Positions 26,314-36,519 are shown, counted from the stretch's first letter. The stretch: 64,000 bases of DNA from Parvularcula lutaonensis (GCF_014651915.1 NZ_BMXU01000001.1:682001-746000); one strand, 5' to 3'. The notes: a model not told the origin generated them from the letters alone. A program made the numbers and translations.

Positions 26314-27423
26314 ATGCGCGCAGAAATCACCCATGCTTCCGATCAGGTTCAGGAATCGCTGAACCTGCTGCGCCGGTCGCTCGATTGGGACGTGGCCAAT
26401 GCCCGCCTCAAGGAGCTCAACGACAAGGCTGAGGATCCAGCCCTCTGGGACGACCCGCAGGAAGCGCAGAAGCTGATGCAGGAGCGCACGCGGCTCGAAA
26501 ACGCCATCAGTGCCCTGACAGACATCGCGCAGGAGCGCGAGGACCTGCTGGAGCTGGCGGAGATGGCCGAGGCCGAGGGCGACGAGGCTTCGATCGACGA
26601 GGTCGAAGCTTCGATGAAGGAGCTGGCCAAGCGCGCCCAGACGGCAGAGCTCGAGGCACTGCTCTCGGGCGAGGCGGACGGCAACAACTGCTACCTGGAG
26701 GTCCATGCCGGGGCAGGGGGCACGGAGTCCAATGACTGGGCCGGGATGCTCCTGCGCATGTACACCCGCTGGGCGCAGCAGCACGGCCATAAGGTCGAGG
26801 TGCTGGAGGAGCAGGCAGGCGACGAGGCGGGCATCAAGTCCGCCACCATTCTCGTCAAGGGTCCGAACGCCTATGGCTGGCTCAAGACCGAAAGCGGCGT
26901 TCACCGGCTGGTGCGGATCAGTCCCTATGACAGCGCCGCCAAGCGGCACACGTCTTTCGCCTCGGTCTGGGTCTATCCAGAGATCGACGACAAGATCGAG
27001 ATCGAGATCAACGAAAGCGACTGCCGCGTGGATACCTTCCGCGCATCCGGCGCAGGCGGCCAGCATGTCAACACGACGGACTCCGCCGTCCGCATTACCC
27101 ACGAGCCGACCGGCATCGTGGTGCAGTGCCAGTCCCAGCGTTCCCAGCACAAGAACCGAGCCGCGGCTTGGGACATGCTCCGTGCCCGGCTTTACGAGTT
27201 GGAGCTTCAGAAGCGCGAGGAAGAGGCCAATGCCGAGGCCGCGTCGAAGACCGACATTGGCTGGGGCCACCAGATCCGCTCTTATGTCCTGCAGCCGTAC
27301 CAGATGGTCAAGGACCTCCGCACGCAAGTGGAAAGTCCGTCCCCTGACGCTGTGCTCGATGGCGACCTCGACAGGTTCATGGCCGCCGCACTGGCGCAGC
27401 GGGTGGCGGGCGACGAGGAGTGA
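26314..27423 (+). CDS. prfB: Peptide chain release factor 2
   Basis: Recognises UGA and UAA and triggers peptide release on the ribosome. The product has 369 residues from ATG 26314; an in-frame GTG at 26287 would add nine residues. The GGQ motif is in [20 protein letters not shown]. The stop-recognition tripeptide position reads SPY ([15 protein letters not shown]), where E. coli RF2 has SPF. The frame is continuous from the start codon, so the autoregulatory +1 frameshift known in E. coli prfB is absent. The stop overlaps the next small gene by four bases. Confidence 0.95.
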   Translation: MRAEITHASDQVQESLNLLRRSLDWDVANARLKELNDKAEDPALWDDPQEAQKLMQERTRLENAISALTDIAQEREDLLELAEMAEAEGDEASIDEVEASMKELAKRAQTAELEALLSGEADGNNCYLEVHAGAGGTESNDWAGMLLRMYTRWAQQHGHKVEVLEEQAGDEAGIKSATILVKGPNAYGWLKTESGVHRLVRISPYDSAAKRHTSFASVWVYPEIDDKIEIEINESDCRVDTFRASGAGGQHVNTTDSAVRITHEPTGIVVQCQSQRSQHKNRAAAWDMLRARLYELELQKREEEANAEAASKTDIGWGHQIRSYVLQPYQMVKDLRTQVESPSPDAVLDGDLDRFMAAALAQRVAGDEE

Positions 27424-27671
27424 TCGTCAAGGCGATCTGGATTCTCGCGCTTTGGGTTTTCGCCCTGATCGCATTCGGTTTCGGACTTCATGCCCAAGGG
27501 GCGTTCCGCTGGGTGGCGTTTGTTTCGGGCGGAGGGTTCGCGGGTGTGCTGCCGCTGGTTGTCTTCCTGAGCAATACCCCTGAGAAGCTCCGTACCCACG
27601 TGATTTATCTCCTTGCCGGAGTGTCTCTCGTGGCTGCGTTTATCGTGGTGTCTCCATCGGTTTTTGGGTGA
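27420..27671 (+). CDS. Small membrane protein coupled to prfB
   Basis: Encodes 83 residues from a GTG that overlaps the prfB stop (GTGA). The protein is almost wholly hydrophobic, with three likely transmembrane helices (about residues 3-24, 30-50 and 60-78) and a short polar loop NTPEKLRTH. Family unknown. The overlap points to translational coupling with prfB, but a functional link to termination is not implied. Confidence 0.6.
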   Translation: MIVKAIWILALWVFALIAFGFGLHAQGAFRWVAFVSGGGFAGVLPLVVFLSNTPEKLRTHVIYLLAGVSLVAAFIVVSPSVFG

Positions 27672-27726
27672 GCCCCTTGTCCCCTGAATTTCCTTGCTTA
27701 GGTTGAAGCGCTCAGGGGGGAGCGCC

Positions 27727-28146
27727 ATGCGCCAGGTCTTTTACTATCTCATCAATATCGCGTTCTTGGTTTATGGCTTCGCGCGGTTGGTCGGCTCGGG
27801 CCTCGGCTTCGGACAGGCCGCGCGCTGGTTCGACACCGAGGTCGGAAGGCAGGCTGTCGATGCCCTGCGTCCGGGCTTCGCTGAACTGAGCGAGAACGCC
27901 ATCGTAACCCTGCCCATGGCGGGGTATCTCGGCTGGAGCCTCCTGATGGGGGTGGTGCTGACGGTCGGATCGCTGCTCGCTCTGTTCAAGGCGCGTCTCG
28001 GATACATACTGATGGCGAGCTATTTCGCACTCTTCGCTCTGATGTTCGTCAACTACCAGATCATCAACGTCAAGCTCGTGCACCTCACCGTCGGCCTCGC
28101 GCTTTTTGCGGGATTGCTTCTTCTCTCCAAGCGCCGGAGCGCGTAA
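27727..28146 (+). CDS. Four-helix membrane protein, unknown
   Basis: Encodes 139 residues from ATG 27727, with a GGGGGGAG ribosome site seven bases upstream. Four hydrophobic segments (YYLINIAFLVYGFARLVG, LPMAGYLGWSLLMGVVLTVGSLLALF, RLGYILMASYFALFALMFVNY, LVHLTVGLALFAGLLLLS) are joined by short loops, and the tail is basic. No signature residues recognised. It lies between the prfB-linked membrane protein and the THUMP methyltransferase gene on the same strand. Confidence 0.65.
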   Translation: MRQVFYYLINIAFLVYGFARLVGSGLGFGQAARWFDTEVGRQAVDALRPGFAELSENAIVTLPMAGYLGWSLLMGVVLTVGSLLALFKARLGYILMASYFALFALMFVNYQIINVKLVHLTVGLALFAGLLLLSKRRSA

Positions 28147-28176
28147 CGCCGCGGCTCCGATGAAGGAGCCCGGTCG

Positions 28177-29286
28177 ATGAGCCTCCCCCGTTTCGAGATT
28201 TTCCTCGCAGCCCCTCCGGGCCTTGAGCCAGTGCTGCTCGACGAGGTGCGCGACCACGGCTGGACGGCGGCGAAAGCCGTGCCGGGCGGGGTGGAGATCA
28301 AAGGTTCCTGGCCGGACATCTGGCGGGCAAACCTCCTGCTTCGGGGAGCTTCCCGCGTTCTTGTGCGCCTCGGCAGATTCAGGGCTGACGCGCTGAACAC
28401 TCTTCATGGCAAAAGCAAGGAACTTCCGTGGAAGGAATTCCTAGCGCCAGAGCAGCCCTTCACCGTCGAGGCGACCTGCCGCAAGTCGAGGATCTACCAC
28501 TCGGGCGCGGCGGCCGAGCGCGTCGCCAAAGCGGCGGCAGCGGTCACAGGGGCGGAGCCTTCGGAAGACGGCCTTCGCATTTTTGTCCGCATCGAGAACA
28601 ACATGGTGACGATCAGCGCTGACAGCTCCGGTGATCTACTCCACCGCAGGGGTTTCAAGGAGGACGTGGCCAAGGCACCGCTACGGGAGACGCTCGCGGC
28701 GCTGTTCCTCCGCTCCATGGGCTATCGCGGAGAGACCACTGTCCTCGACCCGATGTGCGGTTCTGGCACCATCGTGCTCGAAGCGGCCGAAATGGCAGCC
28801 GGCCTCGCACCGGGCAGGGGGCGGCGCTTTGCTTTCCAGGAGTTCCCGAGCTTCAACCCGCAAGCATTCGACCGCGCCCGGACGAAAGCTCTCGGCGGGA
28901 GGGCAGACACATCGCTGCGCTTTCACGGCTCGGACAGGGCCGAAGGTGCGATCAAGGCTGCGAAGGCCAATGCCGAGCGGGCAGGCGTATCAGGTCTTTG
29001 CCGGTTCGAGCAGCGCACGGTCAGCGAGGTCACACCGCCGGACAGCCCGCCGGGTCTCCTCCTGACCAACCCGCCCTACGGCACCCGTATCGGCGACAGG
29101 AAAGCGCTTGCCGATCTCTACCGAGCCTTCGGTGCCGTGGTTCGGGATCGTTTCGCCGGGTGGCGCGTTGGCTTCGTGACTTCGGAGGATGCCCTTGCAA
29201 AAGCGACCGGCCTGAAGCTCGAAGCAGCCCCGCCCGTGCCCCACGGCTCCCTCAAGATCAGGCTCTGGTCAACACCTCGGGACTGA
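28177..29286 (+). CDS. THUMP-domain RNA guanine-N2 methyltransferase (RlmL/TrmN-like)
   Basis: A 369-residue class I SAM-dependent RNA methyltransferase. The N-terminal part (FEIFLAAPPGLEPVLLDEV to FVRIENNMVTISAD) is a ferredoxin-like plus THUMP RNA-binding module. The catalytic part has HRRGFKEDVAKAPLRETLAALFL, the SAM-binding VLDPMCGSGTIVLEAA and the NPPYGTRIG active-site motif typical of base amino-methylation. It resembles the m2G2445 half of RlmL, which acts on 23S rRNA; a tRNA m2G6 target, as in TrmN, is the main alternative. Start ATG 28177 lies 31 bases after the preceding gene, with GAAGGAG ahead of it. Confidence 0.85.
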   Translation: MSLPRFEIFLAAPPGLEPVLLDEVRDHGWTAAKAVPGGVEIKGSWPDIWRANLLLRGASRVLVRLGRFRADALNTLHGKSKELPWKEFLAPEQPFTVEATCRKSRIYHSGAAAERVAKAAAAVTGAEPSEDGLRIFVRIENNMVTISADSSGDLLHRRGFKEDVAKAPLRETLAALFLRSMGYRGETTVLDPMCGSGTIVLEAAEMAAGLAPGRGRRFAFQEFPSFNPQAFDRARTKALGGRADTSLRFHGSDRAEGAIKAAKANAERAGVSGLCRFEQRTVSEVTPPDSPPGLLLTNPPYGTRIGDRKALADLYRAFGAVVRDRFAGWRVGFVTSEDALAKATGLKLEAAPPVPHGSLKIRLWSTPRD

Positions 29287-29369
29287 ACGCGCTCGTCCCC
29301 GGAAACGAAGCGGAAGGCTCTTGGATTCACGCCTGTCCAAACCGAAAGGCGGGATAGCCTCACATCGCG

Positions 29370-29399
29370 TTGACCCTGATCTCAACGGCCCCTTAACCT
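29370..29399 (+). promoter_or_regulatory. Predicted rlpA promoter overlapping a CtrA-like box
   Basis: TTGACC at 29370-29375 and TAACCT at 29394-29399, 18 bases apart, resemble -35 and -10 boxes. Within this, TCAA at 29382 and TTAACC at 29393 are separated by exactly seven bases, close to the CtrA consensus TTAA-N7-TTAAC. The site lies about 55 bases before the rlpA ATG. It is a prediction only. Confidence 0.4.
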
Positions 29400-29451
29400 T
29401 AGGGGGAGGAAGGGAAGGGCCACATCATCGCTGGCACGAGGACGTCTGTTT

Positions 29452-30348
29452 ATGCGGTCAGTAGCTTCGCGCATCGTTGCGCTTGCCCTCATCTCCCTCC
29501 TTGCGGCCTGCGCCTCCAACGGCGGCAAGCAGGCGAGGGACGGGATCTACGGCACCCCCAATCCGCACCAAAAGGTCGGCAAGCCCTATCAGGTGAAAGG
29601 TGTCTGGTATGTCCCCAAGGCCGAGCCGAGTTACGATCGCATCGGCTTTGCGAGCTGGTATGGTCCGGGTTTCCATGGCCGACTGACCGCCAATGGCGAG
29701 GTCTTTGACGAGAACCGCCTGACGGCTGCGCACCCGACCCTGCCGCTGCCCTCAATCGTGGAAGTCACAAACCCGAAGAACGGCAGGCGGGTGACTTTGC
29801 GCGTCAATGACCGCGGTCCGTTTGCCAATGACCGCATTCTCGACCTCTCGAAAGAAGCCGCGCGCCAGCTGGGGACGCTGGAAGAGGGTGTCGCGACCGT
29901 CCGCGTCCGTTACAAGGGTCCGGCCAGGATCGACCAGGCGATTACTGCCCTCCGCCAGCCGGAGCGTGGCCAGTCCCTCGCGCTTGCCGCTGGCGCCGTC
30001 CCGCTCCCCCAACCGAAGCCCGATCCGGTCCTGCCTGAAGAAGCTGACGTGATCCTCGCCGATCTCGACGTCAGCGTGCTCGACGGCGTGCGCATTGGCG
30101 GGCCGCAGGACGAAGCCTATTTCGTGCAGGTCGGCGCCTTTTCCTCCGCCGGGAACGCGAGCGCCGCTGCAGCCCGCATTCCCGAGGACAAGCCCGTGGC
30201 CCTGCATAACAAGGACCTTGGCCACACGCGGTTGACCCTTGTCCGGCTCGGTCCGTTCAGCCATCCTTTCGCGGCGCAAAAAGCGCTTGAGGACGCCAAG
30301 CGTCTCGGTTTCCCTGACGCCCATATCATTGAAGGATCTGCCCGCTGA
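29452..30348 (+). CDS. rlpA: Septal lytic transglycosylase RlpA with SPOR domain
   Basis: A 298-residue lipoprotein of the outer membrane. The signal ends in lipobox LAAC at Cys20. The double-psi beta-barrel spans about residues 62-155, with FASWYGPGFHGRLTANGEVFDENRLTAAH and RVNDRGPFANDRILDLS, including the catalytic Glu and Asp positions. The C-terminal SPOR domain (EAYFVQVGAFSSAGNASAAAARI) binds denuded septal glycan. RlpA cleaves naked glycan during daughter-cell separation. It begins a tightly packed run, and the next ATG overlaps its TGA by one base. Confidence 0.93.
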   Translation: MRSVASRIVALALISLLAACASNGGKQARDGIYGTPNPHQKVGKPYQVKGVWYVPKAEPSYDRIGFASWYGPGFHGRLTANGEVFDENRLTAAHPTLPLPSIVEVTNPKNGRRVTLRVNDRGPFANDRILDLSKEAARQLGTLEEGVATVRVRYKGPARIDQAITALRQPERGQSLALAAGAVPLPQPKPDPVLPEEADVILADLDVSVLDGVRIGGPQDEAYFVQVGAFSSAGNASAAAARIPEDKPVALHNKDLGHTRLTLVRLGPFSHPFAAQKALEDAKRLGFPDAHIIEGSAR

Positions 30349-31505
30349 TGCGGCTTTGGCCAGCCACAGTTCTCTCTCTCGCTCTCGTCGCCCTCCAACC
30401 GGCAACAGCCCAGAACGAAGATCTCATCAGGACCACAGCGACCCACGCGGCGATCATGGATGTCGCCACGGGCGAGTTGCTTTATGGCAAGGACGCGGCA
30501 ACGCCCGTGCCGCCTGCCTCGATGTCCAAGCTGATGACGGTGGCCGTTGTTCTCGACCTCATCGAACAGGGGAAAATCAGTCTGGAAACGCCGTTCTACG
30601 TCTCCGAGAAGGCGTGGAAGACCGGCGGCTCGAAGATGTTCGTGCTGGTCGATACCCAGATCACGGTCGAGAACCTGCTCAAGGGCATCATCGTCCAGTC
30701 CGGGAATGATGCCTGCATCGTTGTCGCGGAGAACATCGCCGGCAGCGAAGAAGCGTTCGCCGAGCTGATGAATGCCCGCGCCCGTGCGTGGGGCCTCGAG
30801 GACTCGAGCTTCGCCAACCCCACGGGCCTTCCGCACCCTGATCAGCGGATGTCCATGCGCGACCTTGCCAAGCTGGCACGGCATATCTGGTTCGAATATC
30901 CCGAGTACCGCTACCTTTTCTCGATCCCCGAATTCACTTGGTCGAACATCACCCAGGCCAACCGCAATCCCCTGATCGGCACCATGGAAGGGGCCAAGGG
31001 AATGAAAACGGGTCACACGGAGGAAGCGGGTTACGGCGTTGTCGGTCTTGCCGAACGTGACGGCGAAGCCCGCATCGTCGTCGTGACAGGGCTCGACAGC
31101 GAAGCCCAGCGCCGCAGGACAGCCATCGCGATGATGGACGAAGCCTTCGAAGCCTTCGAAACAAAGACCTTCTTCTCCAAGGACCAGGTGGTCGGAACCG
31201 CCGAAGTCTTCGCCGGAAAGGCCGATACCGTCCCCCTCCGCATCGATCAGGACATCACCTATACGACCCACAAGCGTATCCTTGCGGGCGCCGAGGCGGA
31301 AATCGTCTATGACGGCCCGCTGCGCGCACCGCTGAGGGCAGGAGAGCAGGTGGCTGTCCTCCGCTTCGAGCTTCCGGGCGATCCAGTGCGCGAGTTTCCT
31401 CTTTACACGGCCGAACCCGTCAAGGGCCTCGGCGTCTTCGAGAAGATTGGCCTTGGCCTGAACAAGCTCCTGACTCCGCCGCCTGACGGGGCATCGTCGA
31501 AGTGA
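30348..31505 (+). CDS. D-alanyl-D-alanine carboxypeptidase (class C PBP5/6-type)
   Basis: A 385-residue periplasmic enzyme that removes the terminal D-Ala from pentapeptide stems. A signal peptide ends near residue 22 (ATAQ). Motif SxxK is Ser58-Met-Ser-Lys61, SxN is SGNDACIVVAENIAG, and KTG is in KGMKTGHTEEAGYG. After about residue 270 comes the beta-rich C-terminal domain, ending in an amphipathic segment (VFEKIGLGLNKLL) that anchors PBP5-type enzymes to the membrane. It overlaps rlpA by one base and tmk by four. Confidence 0.93.
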   Translation: MRLWPATVLSLALVALQPATAQNEDLIRTTATHAAIMDVATGELLYGKDAATPVPPASMSKLMTVAVVLDLIEQGKISLETPFYVSEKAWKTGGSKMFVLVDTQITVENLLKGIIVQSGNDACIVVAENIAGSEEAFAELMNARARAWGLEDSSFANPTGLPHPDQRMSMRDLAKLARHIWFEYPEYRYLFSIPEFTWSNITQANRNPLIGTMEGAKGMKTGHTEEAGYGVVGLAERDGEARIVVVTGLDSEAQRRRTAIAMMDEAFEAFETKTFFSKDQVVGTAEVFAGKADTVPLRIDQDITYTTHKRILAGAEAEIVYDGPLRAPLRAGEQVAVLRFELPGDPVREFPLYTAEPVKGLGVFEKIGLGLNKLLTPPPDGASSK

Positions 31506-32137
31506 CCTTCATCACTTTCGAAGGACCTGAGGGAGCGGGGAAGAGCACGCAAATCAAGCGCCTTGCCGATGCTTTCGAAAAGGCTGGCCACACGGTCGTG
31601 CTGACACGGGAACCCGGCGGCGCGCCCGAGGCGGAAGCCCTGCGCGCGCTACTCCTCGATCCGGCGCGCGAATGGTCACCCTTGGCCGAGGCGCTCCTGA
31701 TGAACGCGGCCCGCGATGCGCACATGCGCCAGACGATCCTGCCAGCCCTCGAAGCCGGGCACGTCGTCCTCTGCGACCGTTTCTTCGACTCCACCCGCGC
31801 CTATCAGGCCAGTGTTGGCGAGGAGACGCTGGACGCGATCCACTGCGCCGTCGTCACCCGGCTCCCGGACCTGACCCTGCTTTTCGACCTTCCTGTCGAG
31901 GAAGGCCTGGCCCGAGCCTCGAAGAGAGGAGCCGCCGACCGCTTCGAAGGAAAAGGCCGTGCCTATCACGAGGGCGTCCGCAAGGCATTCCTCGCCAATG
32001 CAGGGAAGGACGCCCGCACTGTCATCATCGACGCCAGCCGCCCCATCGACGAAGTCTCGGCGCAGGTCCTGAAAGCGGTTAACGATCGCCTCCCCGGTCT
32101 GCTAGGGCAGGGGCATGGACACCCTCCCGCCTCCTGA
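31502..32137 (+). CDS. tmk: Thymidylate kinase
   Basis: Phosphorylates dTMP to dTDP for DNA synthesis. The 211-residue length is typical. P-loop GPEGAGKST, the dTMP-binding TREPGG, CDRFFDSTRAYQ and the LID Arg-containing region SKRGAADRFEGKG are all present. The GTG start overlaps the preceding stop (GTGA), and the 3' end overlaps holB by 23 bases. This tmk-holB order is common and pairs nucleotide supply with the replicase. Confidence 0.96.
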   Translation: MTFITFEGPEGAGKSTQIKRLADAFEKAGHTVVLTREPGGAPEAEALRALLLDPAREWSPLAEALLMNAARDAHMRQTILPALEAGHVVLCDRFFDSTRAYQASVGEETLDAIHCAVVTRLPDLTLLFDLPVEEGLARASKRGAADRFEGKGRAYHEGVRKAFLANAGKDARTVIIDASRPIDEVSAQVLKAVNDRLPGLLGQGHGHPPAS

Positions 32138-33087
32138 AGAAGCCACGGATTTCCTCGCCGCCCCCCAGACGCGGCTTGCCGTCGAGCAACTGCTCGCCAG
32201 AGACGCCTTCGAGGGCGGCTTCATCATTTCCGGTGCCGAAGGGGCGGGTAAGGCGACCCTCGCCTTCACCCTCACCGCGACGATCCTGTCCGGCGGGAAG
32301 AGCCTTGGCGAGGCCGATCCGAAAGTCCGCAGCCTGATTGCTGCCGGATCGCACCCGGACGTGGTGGTGCTGCGCCGGACTGAGAACGAGAAGACCGGAA
32401 AGCTCCGCTCCGAGATCGATGTGGAAGCCGCGCGAAGGGTCATCGGACGGCTGCACCAGACCTCGACCTCTGGTCATTCCATCGTCATCGTCGATCTCGC
32501 TGACGAGCTTGGCCGTTCCGCATCGAACAGCTTGCTGAAAATTCTCGAAGAGCCTCCGAGAGGTGCTGCGCTCTTTCTTCTCAGCCGCTCGCCCTCACGC
32601 CTGCTACCAACCCTCACCAGTCGGTGCCGCAAAATCGCGCTACGGGCCGTCGAGGACGAGCCGCTAGCAGACTGGCTGGTCCAGAAGGCAGATTGCAGCC
32701 GGGAAGAGGCGCTCAGCTTTGCCCGTGACGCAGGAGGCGCGCCGGGCAGGGCGCTTCGCCTCTCGCTGGGCGAAGGCAAGGATGCCTCCCAGATGGCCGA
32801 CGGCTTCCTCCGCGCCGTCCACGGCCGGGGCGACCTCCTCGCTGCCTCGCGCAAGTTCTCGGGCAAGAATGCCGAGCTGGTCGCCGAAGAGGCCCGCGAA
32901 ATCGTCCTGACGCGACTTCGCCGCGCCTTGACCGAGGATGATCTTTCCCGGACGGACCTTGCGCGTCGTCTCGCAGCCTATGACAAGGCGAGGGCGCTGT
33001 TTGCAGAAGCGGGCACTGCGGATCCAGCCCAGACGGCGCTCGTCGCCGGGATGGCAATCCGTGATGCCCTGTCCGGAAAGGCCACGC

Positions 33088-33098
<11 letters not shown>
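32115..33098 (+). CDS. holB: DNA polymerase III subunit delta prime
   Basis: A 327-residue clamp-loader subunit. It has an AAA+ fold with a modified P-loop (SGAEGAGKATLAF), the sensor region KILEEPPRGAALFLLSRSPSRLLPTLTSRCRKI (SRC motif) and a C-terminal helical collar domain. The zinc-binding Cys cluster seen in E. coli delta prime is not evident, as is usual in alphaproteobacteria. Starts inside tmk; its end overlaps the TatD-like gene by 11 bases. In many relatives metG follows holB, but not here. Confidence 0.92.
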
Positions 33099-33863
<765 letters not shown>

Positions 33864-33867
<4 letters not shown>

Positions 33868-34703
33868 AGCTCCGTGCCGTCATCCTTGGCTGCGGCAGCT
33901 CGGGCGGCGTGCCGCGCATCGGCGGGCCTGATGGCCGCGGCGATTGGGGCGCATGCGATCCGTCCGAACCCAGGAACCGCCGTATGCGGTGTTCCATCGC
34001 CATTCAGCGTGCGCATGAAAACGGAAGCTGGGAGGGAGATCTCACGACGATCCTGATCGACACGTCGCCGGACATGCGTCTCCAGCTCATCGGGAATGGC
34101 ATTCGTCTCGTGGATGCAGTGCTCATCACCCACGACCACGCCGACCAGACTCACGGCATGGACGACCTGCGGGCCGTTGCCCTCCAGAACATGGCCCGCG
34201 TGCCGGTTTACATCTCCGAGCACACCTCGCCCGCGATCAAGCACCGCTTTCGCTATCTCTTCGAGCAGTTACCGGGCAGCGCATACCCGGCAATCCTCGA
34301 CCGGATCGAGATGCCGGAGGACGGGCAGACGGCATGGATCGATGGCCCCACAGGCCCGATTCCGTTCACGCCATTTCTCCAGAAGCACGGCCGCGTGCCT
34401 TCGCATGGCTTCCGCTGCGGCCCGTTCGCGTATTCGGCCGATCTCAATGACATGGAACCCGAAAGCTGGCCCATTGTGGAAGGCGTCGATTGCTGGATCA
34501 TCGACGCGCTCCAGTACAAACCCCATGGCAGCCATCTGCACCTCGAGAAGTCGCTCGAATTCCTCGAACGCGCAGGCGCCCGGACCGGCGTCCTGACGAA
34601 CCTGCACGTCGTCATGGACTACAACACACTCGCGAAGGAAGTGCCGGATAACGTCGATCCGGCCTATGATGGTATGACCATCGAACGGGAATGGCAGGAG
34701 TAG
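33864..34703 (+). CDS. PhnP-like metallo-beta-lactamase-fold hydrolase
   Basis: A 279-residue MBL-fold enzyme from a GTG start that overlaps the tatD-like stop. GCGSSGGVPRIGG near the N-terminus and ILIDTSPDMRLQL are typical of the PhnP group, which cleaves cyclic phosphodiesters. The metal motif reads THDHADQTHGMDDLR: HxHxDQ rather than the usual HxHxDH. A later His (HLHLEKSLEF) supplies another ligand. It closes the operon from rlpA, about 70 bases before a convergent gene. Natural substrate unknown. Confidence 0.88.
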
Positions 34704-34771
34704 GACCACGCTCCAGCCCCCTGCCTGCCTCGTTTATTATTTGCGACAACACAAATTGTGCATCATACTGA

Positions 34772-35644
34772 TTACCAGTCGAGGCGCTTGCCCAGCAGCT
34801 CCTCCAGCGCCCGGTTGTGCGGCTCGAAGAACGCGCTGAGCTCGTCGCGCACGCTCTGCGGCACCGGCTTCCTATTCGTTCCTCGATTGGCGATACGGTA
34901 GTCGATCTGCTCGTTCATCGTCTTGACGCCGAGGAAGTCGCAGACCCTGGCCACGGCGCGCTCGGGCGCCTCGAAGACATCCGTGCTGCCCATCACGAGG
35001 ACCTGGTTCCTCGGGAAATGCCGCCACAGCCGCCGGATCTGTTCGTGATAAATTCCCCGCCGCTTGTAGCTCGCATGGATCATCGTCTCGCGTCCGCTTT
35101 CGCCCGCCCGCAACGCCGCGAGCTGGCGGTCATCCTCGATCGCCATGGCCTCTTCGATCGGCAGGGTTTCGCGGCCGGCGCGAAGTTCGTGGAAGTAATG
35201 CGAAATGGCTCTCTCCACCGGATCGCGAAGCAGCATGATGATCTTCGCATCGGGGACCGTTTCGCTGAGCGCCTCGATGGCTCCGGGCTCGAAACTGTAG
35301 CCTGCGGTCGCTTCACCGGTCAGCCGCCGCCCCTTCGCCACTTTCAACGGAAAATGCGCCCTGTACCAATTTTCCGTGTACCCTGCTCGCTTTCCCCTCG
35401 TGAAGTAATGGGTTTCCTTTCGGAAGGCCGGCATGATCTGCGGGTGTTTGATGAGATAGCTGTAAAGGCTCGACGTGCCGCTCTTCATCGCGCCGACAAT
35501 CACAAAGTCGGGAAGTGCGCGGAGCGCGGCCATCCAATGGCGCACGCGAAACCTGGGCGGGCGCACGAGACGCCCGTCGTGGTGGGGCGCTGCAAGGAAG
35601 AGGGCCGTGTCCCCTTCCCCGCGCAGCGGTCTCGTCGTCTCCAT
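34772..35644 (-). CDS. Sulfotransferase-domain protein
   Basis: A 290-residue PAPS-dependent sulfotransferase of the heparan N-sulfotransferase-like type. The 5'-phosphosulfate loop is IVGAMKSGTSSLYSYL. The 3'-phosphate motif is IIMLLRDPVERAISHYFHE, with the conserved Arg and Ser. GIYHEQIRRLWRHFPRNQVLVM is the usual central helix and strand. No membrane segment. It probably sulfates a surface glycan or lipid, but the acceptor is unknown. The approximately 45 residues before DFVIVGAMKSG are Arg-rich, and the true start may be the ATG at MAALRALP. It is transcribed in the same direction as the next unknown gene, with a 74-base gap. Confidence 0.88.
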   Translation of the reverse strand: METTRPLRGEGDTALFLAAPHHDGRLVRPPRFRVRHWMAALRALPDFVIVGAMKSGTSSLYSYLIKHPQIMPAFRKETHYFTRGKRAGYTENWYRAHFPLKVAKGRRLTGEATAGYSFEPGAIEALSETVPDAKIIMLLRDPVERAISHYFHELRAGRETLPIEEAMAIEDDRQLAALRAGESGRETMIHASYKRRGIYHEQIRRLWRHFPRNQVLVMGSTDVFEAPERAVARVCDFLGVKTMNEQIDYRIANRGTNRKPVPQSVRDELSAFFEPHNRALEELLGKRLDW

Positions 35645-35718
35645 GCCAGCAAGTTCCCTGCACCGTGACCCGTGCAGGATGGAACAGCTGATCCTGGAGG
35701 CAAGTCAAACCACGGTGC

Positions 35719-36519
35719 TCAGCCGTTGTCCCCCGCCCTTGCGTAGTATTGCTCCGCGTAGAGCGCCGCGAGAGTGCTGTTGAAGCCGCCGACGCCATAG
35801 GTAGCTTCAAAAAGGGAAAGTGCAGCCGTGCCCCTGATGAAAAAGGAGTTCCGGAAGCTGCTCAGGGCCCCGAATTCTGCGCGCATGGCTGCGAGTTCAT
35901 TGGTGAGACCATCGATCCGCGTCAGTAATTCCTTGACGGAATCGCCGTTCTCATTGGCTCGAACATCACGCGCCTCGGTTGACGACACGGACGGCTCGCT
36001 CTCGAGGCCTGTTCTATCCCGGGTTTGCTGTGCTTCCAGCTTGGGTGCCTCGGACTTTGGCGCTGCCTCCGGTTTCAGCGCTTCGGATTGGGGTGATGTC
36101 TCGAGCTTTGGCGCATCGGATGGAGGTGCTGCGTCGAGTTTCGACGCCTGCAGTTGCGAAGCTTCATCCGGCCCATCCGTTACCTTGTCCGGAGCAGGCA
36201 CTGGAGCGTCACGAAAACTGGGGAAACCGCCGGTGAAGAAACGCGCGGATGCGAGGCTCGGGCGGAAGTGCATCAACCCGAGCTGATTGTCGTGGCTGAT
36301 TGAGAGAAGCGTCCGGGAGGCCTTGGCAGGCTTTGTTTTCTTCGGCTTCGAGTGCTCCGCGATCTCGGTCTTCGCCTTGCGGGCCATCTTTTCCGCAGCC
36401 GCGCCTTTTTTCTTCAGCAACTTTGCCCTGTCCGGACCGGCGTCCCGAAGGACTAGCCCTCTCATGGCTTTGCCGTGCGCCCGAGCCCACGGTGCAACAC
36501 CTGCTGTTTCGATACCCAT
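35719..36519 (-). CDS. Unrecognised protein with Lys/Ala-Pro-rich repeats
   Basis: Encodes 266 residues from ATG 36519, which has a perfect AAGGAGG ribosome site seven bases upstream. Layout: a conserved-looking N-terminus (MGIETAGVAPWARAHGKAM), a Lys-rich stretch (residues about 32-70), a central degenerate repeat of the form (S/P)xAPKLExxPxSE (four or five copies, about 125-165), then a predicted coiled coil (VKELLTRIDGLTNELAAMRAEF) and a C-terminal tail rich in Ala, Tyr and Phe. No signal peptide. The shape suggests a scaffold or surface-associated protein; no family assigned. Confidence 0.7.
   Translation of the reverse strand: MGIETAGVAPWARAHGKAMRGLVLRDAGPDRAKLLKKKGAAAEKMARKAKTEIAEHSKPKKTKPAKASRTLLSISHDNQLGLMHFRPSLASARFFTGGFPSFRDAPVPAPDKVTDGPDEASQLQASKLDAAPPSDAPKLETSPQSEALKPEAAPKSEAPKLEAQQTRDRTGLESEPSVSSTEARDVRANENGDSVKELLTRIDGLTNELAAMRAEFGALSSFRNSFFIRGTAALSLFEATYGVGGFNSTLAALYAEQYYARAGDNG

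Noticed and set aside
26287-26420. Search for the programmed +1 frameshift of prfB
   Set aside because: The frame is continuous from the start codon, with no CUUUGA-type slippery stop.
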